Shown: positions 45,530 to 57,366, counted from the stretch's first letter. The stretch is 64,000 nt of DNA from Micrasema longulum (GCA_022494885.1 JAGVSM010001653.1:1-64000); one strand, 5' to 3'. Numbers and translations: made by a program. The notes: generated by a model not told the origin, from the letters alone.

Positions 45530-45950
45530 ATTATAGTCTAGACTCACTTAGAAGGTTACAAACATTTTTGCTCATTAGTACCAAATGCTCACATTACAAG
45601 CATTATTACTACCCATTCTGGATTACACTGATGTCTCCAGAACTGATTTAATCTGTGAAATACTCGATGAACTCGAACGACTTCAGAATACACGTATTGG
45701 GTATATATTTGGTCTTGGAAATATGACCACATCTGATTGTCGCAGGCAACTGAAATGGCTCAAAATTAGACAGCGGAGAGACTATCACTCCCTCTCACTT
45801 CTGTTCACTGTACTTCATAGTCTTAACACCTATAAACCACTGAAAATTTTCAATGCTCATCAGTTCATGGTTTACCTCTTTGTTCTTATAGCGACCTCTC
45901 GATTATCATCCACAATTGAAAGTAGTTATGCAGAAAGCAGCCAGCCATAG
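45530..45950 (+). pseudogene. Jockey-like LINE ORF2 C-terminal fragment
   Basis: Frame 45585-45950 reads MLTLQALLLPILDYTDVSRT, ILDELERLQNTRIGYIFGLG, RRQLKWLKIRQRRDYHSLSL, LFTVLHSLNTYKPL. This is the post-RT module (PILDYADV...LERLQN..RFIFGL...LKWLPI..RR) of jockey/CR1-like elements. 46200-46925 may be its continuation but could not be confirmed. Confidence 0.75.
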
Positions 45951-47204
45951 AAAAGTGAAACTGAAATAATAGCACCTTTGTGAAAAGAGTGAATAAACAA
46001 ATCTCCACAACATTTGGAATGTTTTTTATTTTAACAAATGATAAACAAGGAACATATTAGTTTTTTTTACATTTCAAACAAGAATTTAATTATGTATTTG
46101 ACCAGTTTTAATGATTTTTAAATTTGTTAAGATTTTCTAGTACTGTGGGTGTTTTCTGCAAATTGAGAAATACCATTTTTGTGATTGATACCATTTTCAG
46201 AAGGTGATTAAAACAACTTTTTGTATGAAAGCAGTCTGGCTGTTTTTAATAGAACATAGAATTGACCTTACTGCACCCGATAACATCAATATAGCATTTT
46301 TTCAAAATTGTGGACTGGCTGCTTTCTGCATAACTACGTTCAATTCCTCCTTCCTGTGTGCGTTTGTGCTTTCGGATGTCATTATCCAGAGCCTATTGCC
46401 GACTTCCCTCTCCCCAGATCTTTGCGATTTTCTGCAGAGGTCTCACCGCGTGATCATACAAAGGTAGGTTATTTGCTGCTCGCTAGCTAGGCCCAAGGAA
46501 CCGGCCGTAACGAGCGATTAGAAATGTATGGTAAAATCACTCGCTTTTAGGCCTCGAACATTCATTTGTCGCGCCCACCACGGGCTGCGCACTATGGCCA
46601 TGTGTGACGTTTTTCATAAGTTTGAAATTTTGCGCCCGCTGTCGCTACCGCGCTAGGCCTCTTCCCTGGATGGGCCCTCAGAGTCATTTGTGACTTTGAG
46701 GAAATTCTTTCTCGATCCCAGTCTCGGGGGAGCTATTCAATGGTCGTAAATGGGTGTCTAGGGTCATGGATCTGTTTGTGTCTTTTGGTATCCGCTATCT
46801 CTAGTATCTCTATTTAAATCACGCTCGAAGAAACATCTCCCTTTTCCTCCTTAATCTCTCATCCTTTCCTTTATCTTTATTCCCTTTTCCCATCGAAGAC
46901 TTGTATTGATATTAATTTATTTAAATACAAATATTGTTCTTTCTATTTTTGTAGGTATCTATTTTGTTTTATTATGTTATTTTCTCTCGCACATGTTTTG
47001 AACTTAAATGATATAAATAAGACCTTTTATTATATTGGTTGGTAAGAAGAAATTTCCATTTGGCAATAAGTCCGCCACAATTTACGAATATATATGTACA
47101 AGAAGTTAAATATATTTTTAAAAAAGACAGTTGATCATCTGAAAGGGTTTGAGAGCCGAGGTGATTGTGTGGAGAGGAATGCACCTTTGGACAGCATTTA
47201 AGCA

Positions 47205-47345
47205 AGATGAATAATCCTTGAAATATCTATTAATATTGATAAATTCCTAAAGCCAATGACAGGCCATAAGCCCTGTAAATGCCTAGACTTCCATATTCTT
47301 TTATTTAAGGCATTCTCCATCCCTGTTGTAATTTGTTAAATTCCT
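47205..47345 (-). repeat. Foldback family F end
   Basis: AAGCCAATGACAGGCCATAA, GTAAATGCCTAGACTTCCAT and CATCCCTGTTGTAATTTGTT match the right end of the copy at 3958-4345. Confidence 0.55.
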
Positions 47346-48649
47346 AAAGGTTTAAATATACTTACTTAAATGCTCAAAATATTGCTGAAATAATATTATA
47401 TCATTTAAATATAAACTTATTATAAACCTTGACAAAGGAACAGTCATGCTCTGAAACCAGTCAGCATATTAAATTAATTTGATTGATTTTACACAAAATA
47501 TATTATTTAAAATGGAAAATCACCAAGTTAGTGCTTCAAATATTCATTTTACATTAATAGAACTAGTTGGTGGAACAATGTTGGTTTCCCAAATATAATA
47601 ATCCATCCACATTTAGTAACAATCCTCAAAATAAGACTTTTTGATAGTGAGTTTGCAGATTGCCTTATAAGTACCCAATAAAAACCATTAAAATTTACAT
47701 GCAAAAACAACATCTCTCAAAGCTTTAAGGATGTTGGAGTAAAAACACGGAGACTTTATTATTATGTAAACAAGATTTTGAATTTGACCTCAACCTTTGG
47801 TATTTGAGATGTATTTTAATTTATGCAAATGGCTGGCACATAGTTCAGATGACCCCACACAGTGAGTGATAAGAATACGAGACGAGTATTTATTTGTTCC
47901 GTCGAGGAAGACCGAATGAAAATTATACACTGACGTCATGTGCTGTTCAACTTACCTTGGTTGACATGGTTATTTAACAAATATATACAATCATCGCAAT
48001 AATTTAATTTCACAACACAGCTACAGGTAGATATGAAAAACATGAGGAAAATTCGCCATTTTACAACATTCAATTTTAATCAAATGATTTTTATACCCTG
48101 GTCTTGGAGATACTCATATGAAATCGTAATTAACTTATCAAATTGATGCTATGTTCCTACCCTCTTTTCAAACCTTTCCCTTGTTCTATTGAAGACCAAA
48201 GCAATTCTTGGTAATATTAAAGGTAAGTGCTATCTTTTGTATCTTGACCAGACATTTTCCCAAATCTTCTATTGATCCTCGAATCGATATTTTATTCCTA
48301 TTTTTTATTACCCATGAATTATTACATCTGTTCTGGTAACTGAGAAGTTGTTATCTATAGGCGTTTAAGAATTAATTGTCTTGTTGCACCTTAAATTTTG
48401 CCCTCACTTTTAAAGCAGACTGAAGTTCCATGGGACAATATCCACAAGTTCTAAGAAGTTAAATTCCTAACTTGCATTCAGATGATACAAAAGCTTAAGG
48501 AACATTTAAAGATTCGAGTGGATCAAGGTGTTATGTGAGAAAAACAAAAACCAGAGTTATCTGGGGTTAAAGTCTTGAACACCAATACAATTATTGATAA
48601 AATGATTTTTTATTTGCGTTCTAATGATTTACTCAAATATTTAAATTTG

Positions 48650-48727
48650 AGGGCCATTTTCAACGAGTTGTAAATAACACCTTTGATCCGTGAGTCCGAG
48701 ACACTAGCCACGGGACCACAACCTGGT
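48650..48727 (-). mobile_element. SINE C fragment
   Basis: The minus strand reads CAGGTTGTGGTCCCGTGGCT, GTCTCGGACTCACGGATCAA, then TTATTTACAACTCGTTGAAA. The B-box segment is deleted. Confidence 0.6.
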
Positions 48728-49216
48728 AAAATATGATAATTTTGAACAGGTTGTAGTCAACGAATGATACCTTCATTCACTCTCAAAATCGGTTTTTTGC
48801 TTCTTTTTTATGATGTAGTTGGCTTTATGTGAAAGGGATGTACATAAAATCTTCATTTATATAAAAAGAGTACATTTTTTTAAATTTGCAACATAAAGTC
48901 TTCATCCACTCATGTCTTTAATTGATAGTTTATTAAGATATCCTGCGATTCTCAAAATAGTACATTGTGAAATAAATATACAGGTTTCAAGAGAATGTTT
49001 GTCATGACTATGACAATTTATTATTCAATGTGAACTAAGATTTAAATATAAGTACGGTAAACCCAAGGAGTGTAGTCGGAGACAATCTGGTTATCTTCTA
49101 AAGTAAATAAAATAAAGCAATAAGACTTCAAGACTGTTTTTATTGACTGGGCAGCCATTACAAAGTGCCTCTCAACACCTATTCAAAACATTAACATCCT
49201 TAAGTACATAAGTAAC

Positions 49217-49428
49217 TATCATCATCATTCCCCTTTCCACACCCAGTAGTGCATAGGGCACTGCTTTTGAAAACCAAACGCAGCATATTTTGATCATCTG
49301 TTACATGAAGGTAAGGTGGTCAGTCCCACGCTTCAGGTGCCAGTCCAGGACCAATGAAATATTGCAGTTTAAACCACCTTTAAAATCGATGTTTCACGTC
49401 CACCCAGCCAGGAATCGAACTTAGAAAT
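49217..49428 (-). mobile_element. SINE A copy
   Basis: In minus orientation it ends in GGGAATGATGATGATAG; the body carries GGACTGGCACCTGAAGCGTG and ACCACCTTACCTTCATGTAA. The tRNA-like head is truncated after the B-box-like GTTCGATTCCTGG. Confidence 0.7.
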
Positions 49429-49995
49429 CAGCCAGGATTTTGGTTCTATTTCACACACAGAACTGTATTTTTAATCCGTTCAGACACTCTCTTGGATAGA
49501 ATCTCCATGTCATGGACAATAGACACAAAGAGAGCCCACCTAAGATATATTTGATGGACTCTAATCCTAAGTATACTTGTCTGTTTTTGTAAACATACAT
49601 TGGTAAGTATGACTAATGAATGCAATCTGGCTGTCTAAATAAAGCACTTGACAAAATTGGTCACATGACATTAAACATTATATCTTTATTCATGAGAATT
49701 TATTAATTTATGCTCCATATAGGAACACTCCATGAATACAAAACATGTGTTATATTTTCATTAAGTGGATCTAACTGTTCATGTCATATTTAAATTTATA
49801 CATTTGTTGGTTTTATTAATAAACAAGATATTATATTAATAAGAATTTATTTTAATAATTATTGTCATTTGTTGTTTACTGAACATCTTAAAATAATCAC
49901 CTATATTTATACAGGCCATTAAAATAATTAATAACCTCTGCTCTGTGTGTAGGTAACAATAAGTTGTCATATAAATCATTTTAGTGTGCCTACTA

Positions 49996-50191
49996 ACACA
50001 AACAAAATTTAATAAATGTTACAAATACAAAATACTTCTGCTTCATCCTTTCTATAGATCCTAGGGATCTGTTGGTTCCGCTGTTTCCTCTTGACACAAA
50101 CAAAATTTAATAAATGTTACAAATACAAAATACTTCTGCTTCATCCTTTCTATAGATCCTAGGGATCTGTTGGTTCCGCTGTTTCCTCTTG
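49996..50191 (-). repeat. 98-base tandem duplication
   Basis: ACACAAACAAAATTTAATAA through CCGCTGTTTCCTCTTG is present at 49996-50093 and again at 50094-50191, without visible differences. It covers the 3' end of the LINE fragment beside it. Confidence 0.85.
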
Positions 50192-50450
50192 GGACGTCGA
50201 CTGTCAACTATCGTGCACATCTTCGGGGTCTGCCTAGGGAGTCATTTTTCTTCGGGGTTCCCGTGAAGTGCAATACGTGGATGTCTGTCCTCCGCCATTC
50301 TGTTGACACGTTCATTCCAGCACCGCCTTCCCCATCTTTCAATATCAGTGTTTCTCACGCAGTCTGGTAGCGTGTGTCCAGTTGTAGATCGGAGAGTTCG
50401 CATCCCAGAACTTACTAGCCGAAATTCACATGCATACAAAATTCACTATC
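50050..50450 (-). pseudogene. LINE ORF2 C-terminal fragment
   Basis: The minus strand reads LPDCVRNTDIERWGRRCWNE, RVNRMAEDRHPRIALHGNPE, then DSLGRPRR..LTVDVPRGNS. This resembles the W-x-x-HVxRM-x-x-RxPKIAL...GRPR module after the RT domain of several non-LTR clades. The RT is absent. Confidence 0.55.
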
Positions 50451-50806
50451 GCATAAAAAAAAAACACGCAAAGGCTCGGCCTGTGTGTGGGTAATTTATT
50501 TATTCATATATATGTACATTACAAAATGGAATATCTTAATTCATACATATAGAAATAATTAAAATACTTAGGTAAAATTAGGCATATATTAAAAAAAACA
50601 CATTAGGATACATAATATCCAGAGAATAATATGTTAAAAAAGTAAGAGAATCTTGTAACGAAAAACTTCCTCAGAGACGTGAGAAATGTCAATGTCCAAA
50701 GTGATATTGTTCAACATAGAGATAGCCCTTCCAATAGGCATAACCATTGGCAGGTTGGTCCTGTATATTGGAATGTGAAACAGTCTATACTGACGCTATC
50801 TAAGGT

Positions 50807-50989
50807 CGGCGGCCTCCGTGGTGTAGTGGTCAAGACGCTTGACTCACGCACGGAAGGTTCCGGGTTCGATTCCCGGTGAGAACACAAAAATTAAAAATGT
50901 GATTTTCTCAAGCCTGGGTGCTCTGTGATGTAATTCACCACTGTAATTAGGCCTCCTGGCCTGTTGTGGTGCAAAAAAAAAAAAAAAAA
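50807..50989 (+). mobile_element. SINE B, full copy with poly-A
   Basis: GGCGGCCTCCGTGGTGTAGT (A box), GTCAAGACGCTTGACTCACG, CCGGGTTCGATTCCCGGTGA (B box), body CTCAAGCCTGGGTGCTCTGT, end CCTGTTGTGGTGC and A(17). Best reference copy of this family in the window. Confidence 0.88.
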
Positions 50990-51229
50990 TGTAAAATGTA
51001 AAAATGTAAAAAAAAAAAAGGTAATTATCCGGAACATAAAAGCTTATGCTCCGCATAATTTCAGGGTTGTCAATAATACGGCGCAACAATCGAAAGAAGT
51101 GCGTTGTTAAATACATATTCCTTCTAGTCTTCAAACTGCTGTAACCAAGCATACCCTGGAGGAACTCAGTGGGATAAAGCCATGGATAATATAATTGCAA
51201 AAGCTGACTAGCTAGAATTCAATAGATAT

Positions 51230-51780
51230 TGACAATTTGAAAAATAAACTAACATATTACAACAAAGATGAAGAACGTTTTAGAGAAGGCATATAGAAGT
51301 CTAGGCATCTACAGGGCTTATGACCTGTCACTGGCTGATTATTTCACCTAAATGTTAGGCAACGCCTGAAAATATTTTTCCATTTTTAAATTTCTCAGAC
51401 CAGTGGTGGTATTCTGGATCTTCTCTGGATTTATAATTGCGCCCCAGGGGTGCAATTATGAATTTTCTCTATCCCCTAGAAAGTGGTTAATTTGGGGATA
51501 TTTATTTTTTCCATGCGACTAATTTTTGCTTTATTTATTTCCGTTTTTGAAGCAGTTTTATACGCCATTTGACGTTTAATCAGCAGTGTGGCCATTCTAT
51601 AAAGCAAAGTGACGTCGCATTAAAAAATAAAAATCTTCAAATTAATCACTCTAGGGGGGAGAGAAGATCCAGAATACCACCACAGTTGGATTTATCAACA
51701 ATAATGGGTTCGTCCAAACTTTTGTAGACATGGATTGGATTCAACCCCTTTAGGAGCTGCTAAATACGAACATATTTTTT
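51230..51780. repeat. Foldback family F copy interrupted by a MITE
   Basis: 51243-51400 contains TATAGAAGTCTAGGCATCTA, CAGGGCTTATGACCTGTCAC and GGCAACGCCTGAAAATATTT. 51686-51780 resumes with CCAAACTTTTGTAGACATGG and GATTCAACCCC. The element at 51401-51685 lies between. Confidence 0.55.
51401..51685. mobile_element. MITE with TGGTGGTATTCTGGATCTTC TIRs
   Basis: Left CAGTGGTGGTATTCTGGATC and right GATCCAGAATACCACCACAG are inverted repeats extending to about 27 bases (TTCTCT / GGAGAGAA). 285 bases, no frame. Confidence 0.75.
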
Positions 51781-51984
51781 AATTATTTTTTAAAAAATAC
51801 GAGTTGATTTATTATTTACCTTGCTTATGATATAGGTTTATATTTCAAATAAGTGGATTTTTCTGCAATTACTTTACTTTAAATTTAGCTAACTGTTGGG
51901 GATCAGAAAGGATATACTAAAGTGGGCCAATCAGGAACTTCTCAGCATTTGCTCATGTGGAGAGGAAACCACTTAAAACTCTTC

Positions 51985-52205
51985 AGGAGAAGCCAATATT
52001 AACATATTACAGCAGAGATTAACAACGTTTTAGAGAAGGGAATATAATGTCTAAGCATCTATCTACAGGGCTTATGACCTGTTATTGGCTGGTTTAAGTG
52101 GCAACTTTACACACTGTGTAACATTTACCATTCTGCCTATATTTGAACATCTATGTTCCTTAATTTCTTCTATCTGTTGATGTTTGATAATATTGAAAAG
52201 CGCTA
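51985..52205 (-). repeat. Foldback family F copy
   Basis: CAGGGCTTATGACCTGTTAT, TGGCTGGTTTAAGTGGCAAC, TTTACACACTGTGTAACATT and ATCTGTTGATGTTTGATAAT. Confidence 0.55.
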
Positions 52206-52234
52206 ATATTGGTTCAATTTTTTTCATTGTAATG

Positions 52235-52493
52235 TCTTCTTTATTCTCTTTCCGCGCCTAAAAGTGCAGAGGGCACTGCATTCGTACACCAATCGCCGCG
52301 TATTTTGATATTTTTTGTTACATGAAGGTAAGATGAGATTAGATCAGTCTTACGCTTTAGGTACCAGTCCAGGGACTATGAAATAGTCAGTGTAAAAACA
52401 CCCTTTTAAATAAAAATTCATGTCAACCATATCGGAAATCGAACTTGAGACCTCTACATGGTAGGCAAACGCGCTGACCACTACCCCACGAGT
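52235..52493 (-). mobile_element. SINE A copy
   Basis: Minus orientation: CTCGTGGGGTAGTGGTCAGC (A box), GAGGTCTCAAGTTCGATTTC (B box), AAGGGTGTTTTTACACTGAC, CTGGACTGGTACCTAAAGCG. The GAT tail is eroded to AAGAAGAC. Confidence 0.75.
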
Positions 52494-53097
52494 ACGATGT
52501 TTAATGGCCTGTATTAATGTATAAGTGCCTCTTGTCGAACAAAGTGCACATTTATGTTTGTGTGAGTATGCACACTATAATATTTTATATGACGACTTTC
52601 GGTCACGCACACATAAATTTGTGCATTGATTGTACTTGGCTGAAATAAAATACAAATTCAACTGAAGAAATACTTAAAAAACTATGGACGTTAAAAATTA
52701 GAAACTAGGCAGAATTGTAATTGCTAATTTGTGTCCAAAATGATGACTAAAGAGGATAAGTGGCGGAGAGCGGTTTGAATAATAGGTATTGAATATAGTT
52801 TTTCTGTTACTCTCTCGCAGACGCCTCCAGGAATACTGACTGATTTTGCCTAACCAAAATGGAGGTCTCGTATTCCCGTTTTCCACCCCCCAAGTTCCTA
52901 TTAATAATTTATCAACAAAAAACGAACAATAGAGAAAATAGGAAGGGTGGATAGAGTGCGTAAAAAATCATCCCTATAGTGCCATAATCCAGGGTGCAAA
53001 TACGGGGATACGTTTGTATGAAAAAGTCAGATCTCGCATCCTCAGTTAATTTTTAAAAAAAAGAAAAATCAACAGAATGTATAAAATGTAGTATTTA

Positions 53098-53320
53098 ACA
53101 ATATTTTGAATTCGTCTAAATGTTTGTAGACAAAGACTAGATTTCACTCCTAGGGAGTTATTAAGATTAACGTATTACAACAAAGATGGATAACATTCTA
53201 GTGAAGTAAATATGGAGGTCAAGGGATTTTCAGGGCTTATTATGCCTTGCTGGTTTAGGTCGCCAAAAGTGGTGTAAAGACACACTGTAACATTTACAAT
53301 TTTGCGCATATTGGAGCATG
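53098..53320. repeat. Foldback family F copy, cut by SINE B
   Basis: TCTAAATGTTTGTAGACAAA, GATTTCACTCCTAGGGAGTT, CAGGGCTTATTATGCCTTGC and ACACACTGTAACATTTACAA; the SINE B at 53321 interrupts it. Confidence 0.5.
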
Positions 53321-53475
53321 GCGGCCACCGTAATGAAGTGGTCAAGACGCTTGACTCACACACGGAAGGCCCCGGGTTCGATTCCCGGTGAGAACACAAA
53401 AAATCAAAATTAGATTTTCCTCAAGCCTGGGTGTTTCGTGATATAATTCACCACCTTATTGGGCCTCTGACTTGA
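53321..53475 (+). mobile_element. SINE B copy
   Basis: GCGGCCACCGTAATGAAGTG, GTCAAGACGCTTGACTCACA, CCCGGGTTCGATTCCCGGTG, then CTCAAGCCTGGGTGTTTCGT. The 3' end is degenerate and lacks poly-A. Confidence 0.8.
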
Positions 53476-54309
53476 GATGCAAGGCGGTAAAATTACCGCG
53501 GTATTTTACGGGAATTTTACCAGATTTTGGTAAAATACGGTATTTTTCAGTAAGAAACGAATTTGCCGTACTAATTTTTATTTTTCAAAGATATTACAAA
53601 CACGAGTAGCTTGGTTTTAGGACACGTTACATGACTGCGAAAACCAGGTTTAGATCCATCGGGTGGTTGTCGAGATTTATTATAAGTATGGGACGTTCAA
53701 GGTCATTCGGTATGTACTTTTTTTATAAAAAAGTTTATTATGTTTTGAAACTTAACAGGATCGGTGGACATAGTGTTCTCAATAAAACCTTAAGTTCTTT
53801 GGACTAATATTTTCCAAGATACACGTTTGAACATCAAATACATTTTGACAAAATAGCGGAAAAGCGGTATTTACATTCATTCGGAACGAAAGCAAAATAT
53901 GGTTTTGATTGCGTCAGAGTGAGAGAAACGAAATTGTGACCGAATAAGTCCTCCTGTTTTCGTGCGAAAGCTTCTAACGCCCAAAATCGCATTTCGCTCT
54001 CGTATTCCGCCGCATTCGAGCGAACACTCCAACACCTTCTGCTAACTACTCTGTTCGTTTAATCTCGCTTTTGTTATCCCGGTCCAACTGACAGATAAAC
54101 CGCACATTTCATTCAAAATAGCCCAGTGTTTTGGACCGGGATCAACTTTGTTTACAAATACTATCCCGTAAAAGATTTGCGGTTAAAATAATATTATCAT
54201 GTAGCCCGTCCAAGTAAATATACCAAACATTTTTAGTGCAAATCTTAGTAGGGCTCAAAATAAATATAAAAACAGACGCGGCAACCTCCCCACTTCAGTC
54301 TACTCCGCG

Positions 54310-54425
54310 AAACCAACAGATGAAATACGTATGTTCAAACATAGGTAAAATGGAATATTACACAGCCACTGACCGCATAAACTAGCTAATGAAAGATCAT
54401 AAGCTCTGTAAAAATGCTTTTAATA
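54310..54425 (+). repeat. Foldback family F fragment
   Basis: TTCAAACATAGGTAAAATGG, ACACAGCCACTGACCGCATA, AACTAGCTAATGAAAGATCA and TAAGCTCTGTAAAAATGC. Confidence 0.45.
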
Positions 54426-54453
54426 TATATTTTTTAAATCCTTTAGGGTTATA

Positions 54454-54817
54454 CAGGTGTTCTTTAAACCCTGTCACATCCGAAACCACGATGAGCAGTA
54501 TGGGGAAGAGACATATTAGCATATTAAAAAAAATATTTAGAACGAACAAATTTTTTTAAAAGAAAATATAAAAAGAAACAAATGGTTTCGTACTTCTGCA
54601 GGGGAGAAGCGAGGGGAGCGCCGCCACGCGGTTGACGGTATATCAGACTCCTCCCTCGTTTCCCCCCTGCAGAAGTAAGCAACAATTTGTTTTTTTAATT
54701 ATTTTATTTTTGTAAATTTTATTCGTTCTAACAAAATATTTTTAATGTGCCAATATGTCTTCTTGCTCATACTGATCATCGTGGTTTCGGATGTGACAGG
54801 GTTTAAAGAACACCCTG
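54454..54817. mobile_element. MITE D copy 3
   Basis: CAGGTGTTCTTTAAACCCTG left and CAGGGTTTAAAGAACACCCTG-type right end, TA flanks, and the GC-rich inner inverted repeat (CTTCTGCAGGGGAGAAGCGA). Close to copy 1 in length. The frame 55007-54699 overlaps it and is not a gene. Confidence 0.8.
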
Positions 54818-55344
54818 TATAAGAAATATAACGTCTAGTCATGTTACGCCCCGTCTGGTTTGTGTGATTTTTCAGGTTGGTTTTAAGTTCGTCTCCAATG
54901 TAATTCTTTAAGTAGTAAGGTAAATCATTGTAGTGTTCAAGTCTTGAGTAATAACCTAATAGAGTCGCCCATGTGGAGAAAAAACATTCTATAATTATCG
55001 CCAACAAAGTTAGCTACAGATTACAGCGATACGACGGGCCGTAGGTACGGGTCGCGAATTGCAAGCGGAAATTGAAACCGTCCATTACACGTTTGTTGTT
55101 AAACTAAAAACCAAACAAAAATCAAACCAAAAATTCGGAACGCTTTTGTTTTATCCAATAGAGCTTAAGTGCTTCTCTTGAGAATTGTTACTCTGAGATT
55201 CAAATCCATTGATAGTATATTTGACTGTCCTACGTTTGTCTTTGCTTTTTTTAATGTGGTAGTGTTGCCGTTGTCTGGTGTTATATTTATGTATGTCGGC
55301 ATTTTCGGTTAAAGCTATGTCATCTATAATTTTATATATATTTC

Positions 55345-55618
55345 ATATTTCCTTCCATTGAGGTACATAACTAGAGTAAACACGAGCGTTCGAAATATGG
55401 TACCTCATCCTGCGGCCAATTGGCATATGTTTGATAGAACGGACTTGATTCTGTTGCGAGCATTCTCCGACTACTTTTGAACCTTTGTCTCCTCGCAATT
55501 ACTAAAACGTCTATAAAAATGTACACTAAGATACTGCACAAATCGATCTGGAAAATATAGAAAAAGCGGTGGTAAAACCTTTCACCGTAGGTAATGTTTT
55601 TATCTTAATCAATACTCG
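55345..55618 (-). repeat. 280-base interspersed repeat, mate of 38198-38478
   Basis: GTACCTCATCCTGCGGCCAA, CGAGCATTCTCCGACTACTT, CTCCTCGCAATTACTAAAAC and GGTAATGTTTTTATCTTAAT, all present inverted at 38198-38478. Confidence 0.75.
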
Positions 55619-55680
55619 TTGGAAATGGCCACCAAAAATTGAAATATTTGGGTGAATTATAGGAATGCTAATATTTTTAA

Positions 55681-56421
55681 ATCATCATTATCCTCTTCCT
55701 TTCTACACCCAGTGATTTAGACTACTACATTGTTAAACCCGATGCAGCATAGTTCGATCATCTGCTACTTAAAGGTAAGGTGATCAGTCTTACACTTCAG
55801 TCCGGGATCGATGAAATATCGCAGTTGAAATAAACTTTAAAATCAATATTTTGTAGGATTAGGTTGTTAAGGGTTGGAGTTTCTACCCTAGTAAAATATT
55901 GACAGAGAAGACACGAGGTTGCTGTTTGTTGCGTTTTTATTACATGGCGAATAAGATACAGCACTTGGTTGTGTAGCGCGAGCGTAGCGGCGATGATGGG
56001 TTGAAGAGACTGCACTTGAACTACATGTTGGAACTGTGTGACGCCGTCGAGCTGGACTGAACTTGTTGGGCTGACTGACTGGCGTTGCCACGCCCTGTGG
56101 TCTCTTTATAGGCCACGTTCCTTTGTTGTTAATATTTTTTTTAAGATAGGGATGATGTGAATGCACCTACTGCAGGACGACGATCTCGTCTTTATGCGCA
56201 ATACTGTTAGAGTTGCATAATTTGTTGGATTGGATTCTATAGAAAATGATGACATTGCTTCCATCGGTCATCACACTATAATTTCGGGTGAATTGTTTAA
56301 GCACGTGTGTGTCATCGATTATGAACTATGAACCCTACAATTCCACGTTCACCCTACCAGGAATCGAACCCAGAACCTCGAGAATGGTGGGCGCACGCGT
56401 CAATACACCGTACAATTAAGC
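55681..56421 (-). mobile_element. SINE A copy split by a solo LTR
   Basis: 55681-55851 is the SINE 3' part in reverse (CCTTTCTACACCCAG, AAGGTAAGGTGATCAGTCTT, CACTTCAGTCC). 56340-56421 is the tRNA-like head (ACCAGGAATCGAACCCAGAA). The two halves rejoin around AATCAATATTT / CACGTTCACCC as in the uninterrupted copy at 49217. Confidence 0.75.
55852..56339 (-). mobile_element. Solo LTR (retrotransposon), 488 bases
   Basis: Ends TGTAGGATTAGG and AACCCTACA (TG...CA), with imperfect terminal inverted repeats. The flanks ATTT and ATTC suggest a 4-base target duplication with one mismatch. On the minus strand there is CCTATAAAGAGACC (TATA box, near 56112), then AATAAA near 55942, the U3-R-U5 layout of an LTR. 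No internal coding region or second LTR is next to it. Minus-strand frames in it are not genes. Confidence 0.75.
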
Positions 56422-57128
56422 GGACTTATCTCCACTCGATTTCTTTATTCAGGATTTTTGTCTGAGAGCAGCCATCGAGTCAAGCTCTCGTCCAGGGTTC
56501 TAGTTATATTTCACACACAGTACTGGATGCAGATAGTGAAAAATTCCCCTTTGATAAAAAACAATGATAAACATCTCGTTTTAAAGCATTTAAAGAATAT
56601 TATTTTAGGGTTTTCTTTTTAGCAATGGGTTTTTTAAACAACAATTAAAAAGCTAATATGTGTTTATGTGGTTGTGGTATTTACGGTACTTGATTCGTTT
56701 TTATATTCAGAGATAACTGAAGTTTAAAAAAATCCTAACGTCTAAATGCATAAAGTTTAATTAGACGATCATTAAGGATTTTTACATTGCCTTTGTAAAA
56801 GTTAATTCGCAACTGTTAATATCAATTTTACTAATTAGGTTTTATCACCCATGGGGTAAATGTGTATCTACTGTACATACGTATATATTTTTTACATTTA
56901 ATATCAGGCTTTAAAAAAAATGTGTTCAAATGTTTAGTAAGCCCACGTACCTAACAGATTAATTGAAACAATATAAAAAAATTAGGAAAATATTTTATGA
57001 CATTTTTTACAAATTTAATACTGAGTACCGCAAATAAATACTTTTACGACCTCCTTTGGCCTCATTCATACATTTTATCGATGAGGTTTTGGCATGTAGA
57101 CATTTTCTTATCCCGAAACCATACCTGG

Positions 57129-57366
57129 GTCTCGATTACGATGGGAAGATAAAATTTATCTACAAAGTAAAATTAAGTTTTCTGTACGAAAAATAGAATA
57201 TGTATACATTTTTTTTTTCTAAACACGTTCAATTACCGGTTACCGACGAAGATATTTTGAATTTTCATACAAATATGCACACTTTCGTAGATAAATATCG
57301 ATATTAGTTTATACCGTTTCAGTGTATATACTGATGAAGATAACCGTTCATAATCGCGGCCCTGAG
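57129..57366. mobile_element. TIR-family element, fuller copy
   Basis: The left end GTCTCGATTACGATGGGAAG and the right end GATGAAGATAACCGTTCATA..TCGCGGCCC are the two termini seen separately elsewhere (361, 1474, 62787). The internal GGTTACCGACGAAGATATTT matches 4391-4410 in reverse. Confidence 0.6.

Noticed and set aside
46204..46490. Coding continuation of the LINE or an exon of the kinase
   Set aside because: No GRK motif and no convincing LINE motif; the possible donor at 46466 is not supported by any acceptor in frame.
50807..50880. tRNA gene
   Set aside because: A and B boxes are good, but the head is followed by an unrelated body and poly-A, and sister copies occur at 4688 and 53321. 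It is a SINE.
55797..56166. Protein-coding frames on the minus strand
   Set aside because: They lie within the solo LTR and end at its borders; LTR sequence, not a gene.
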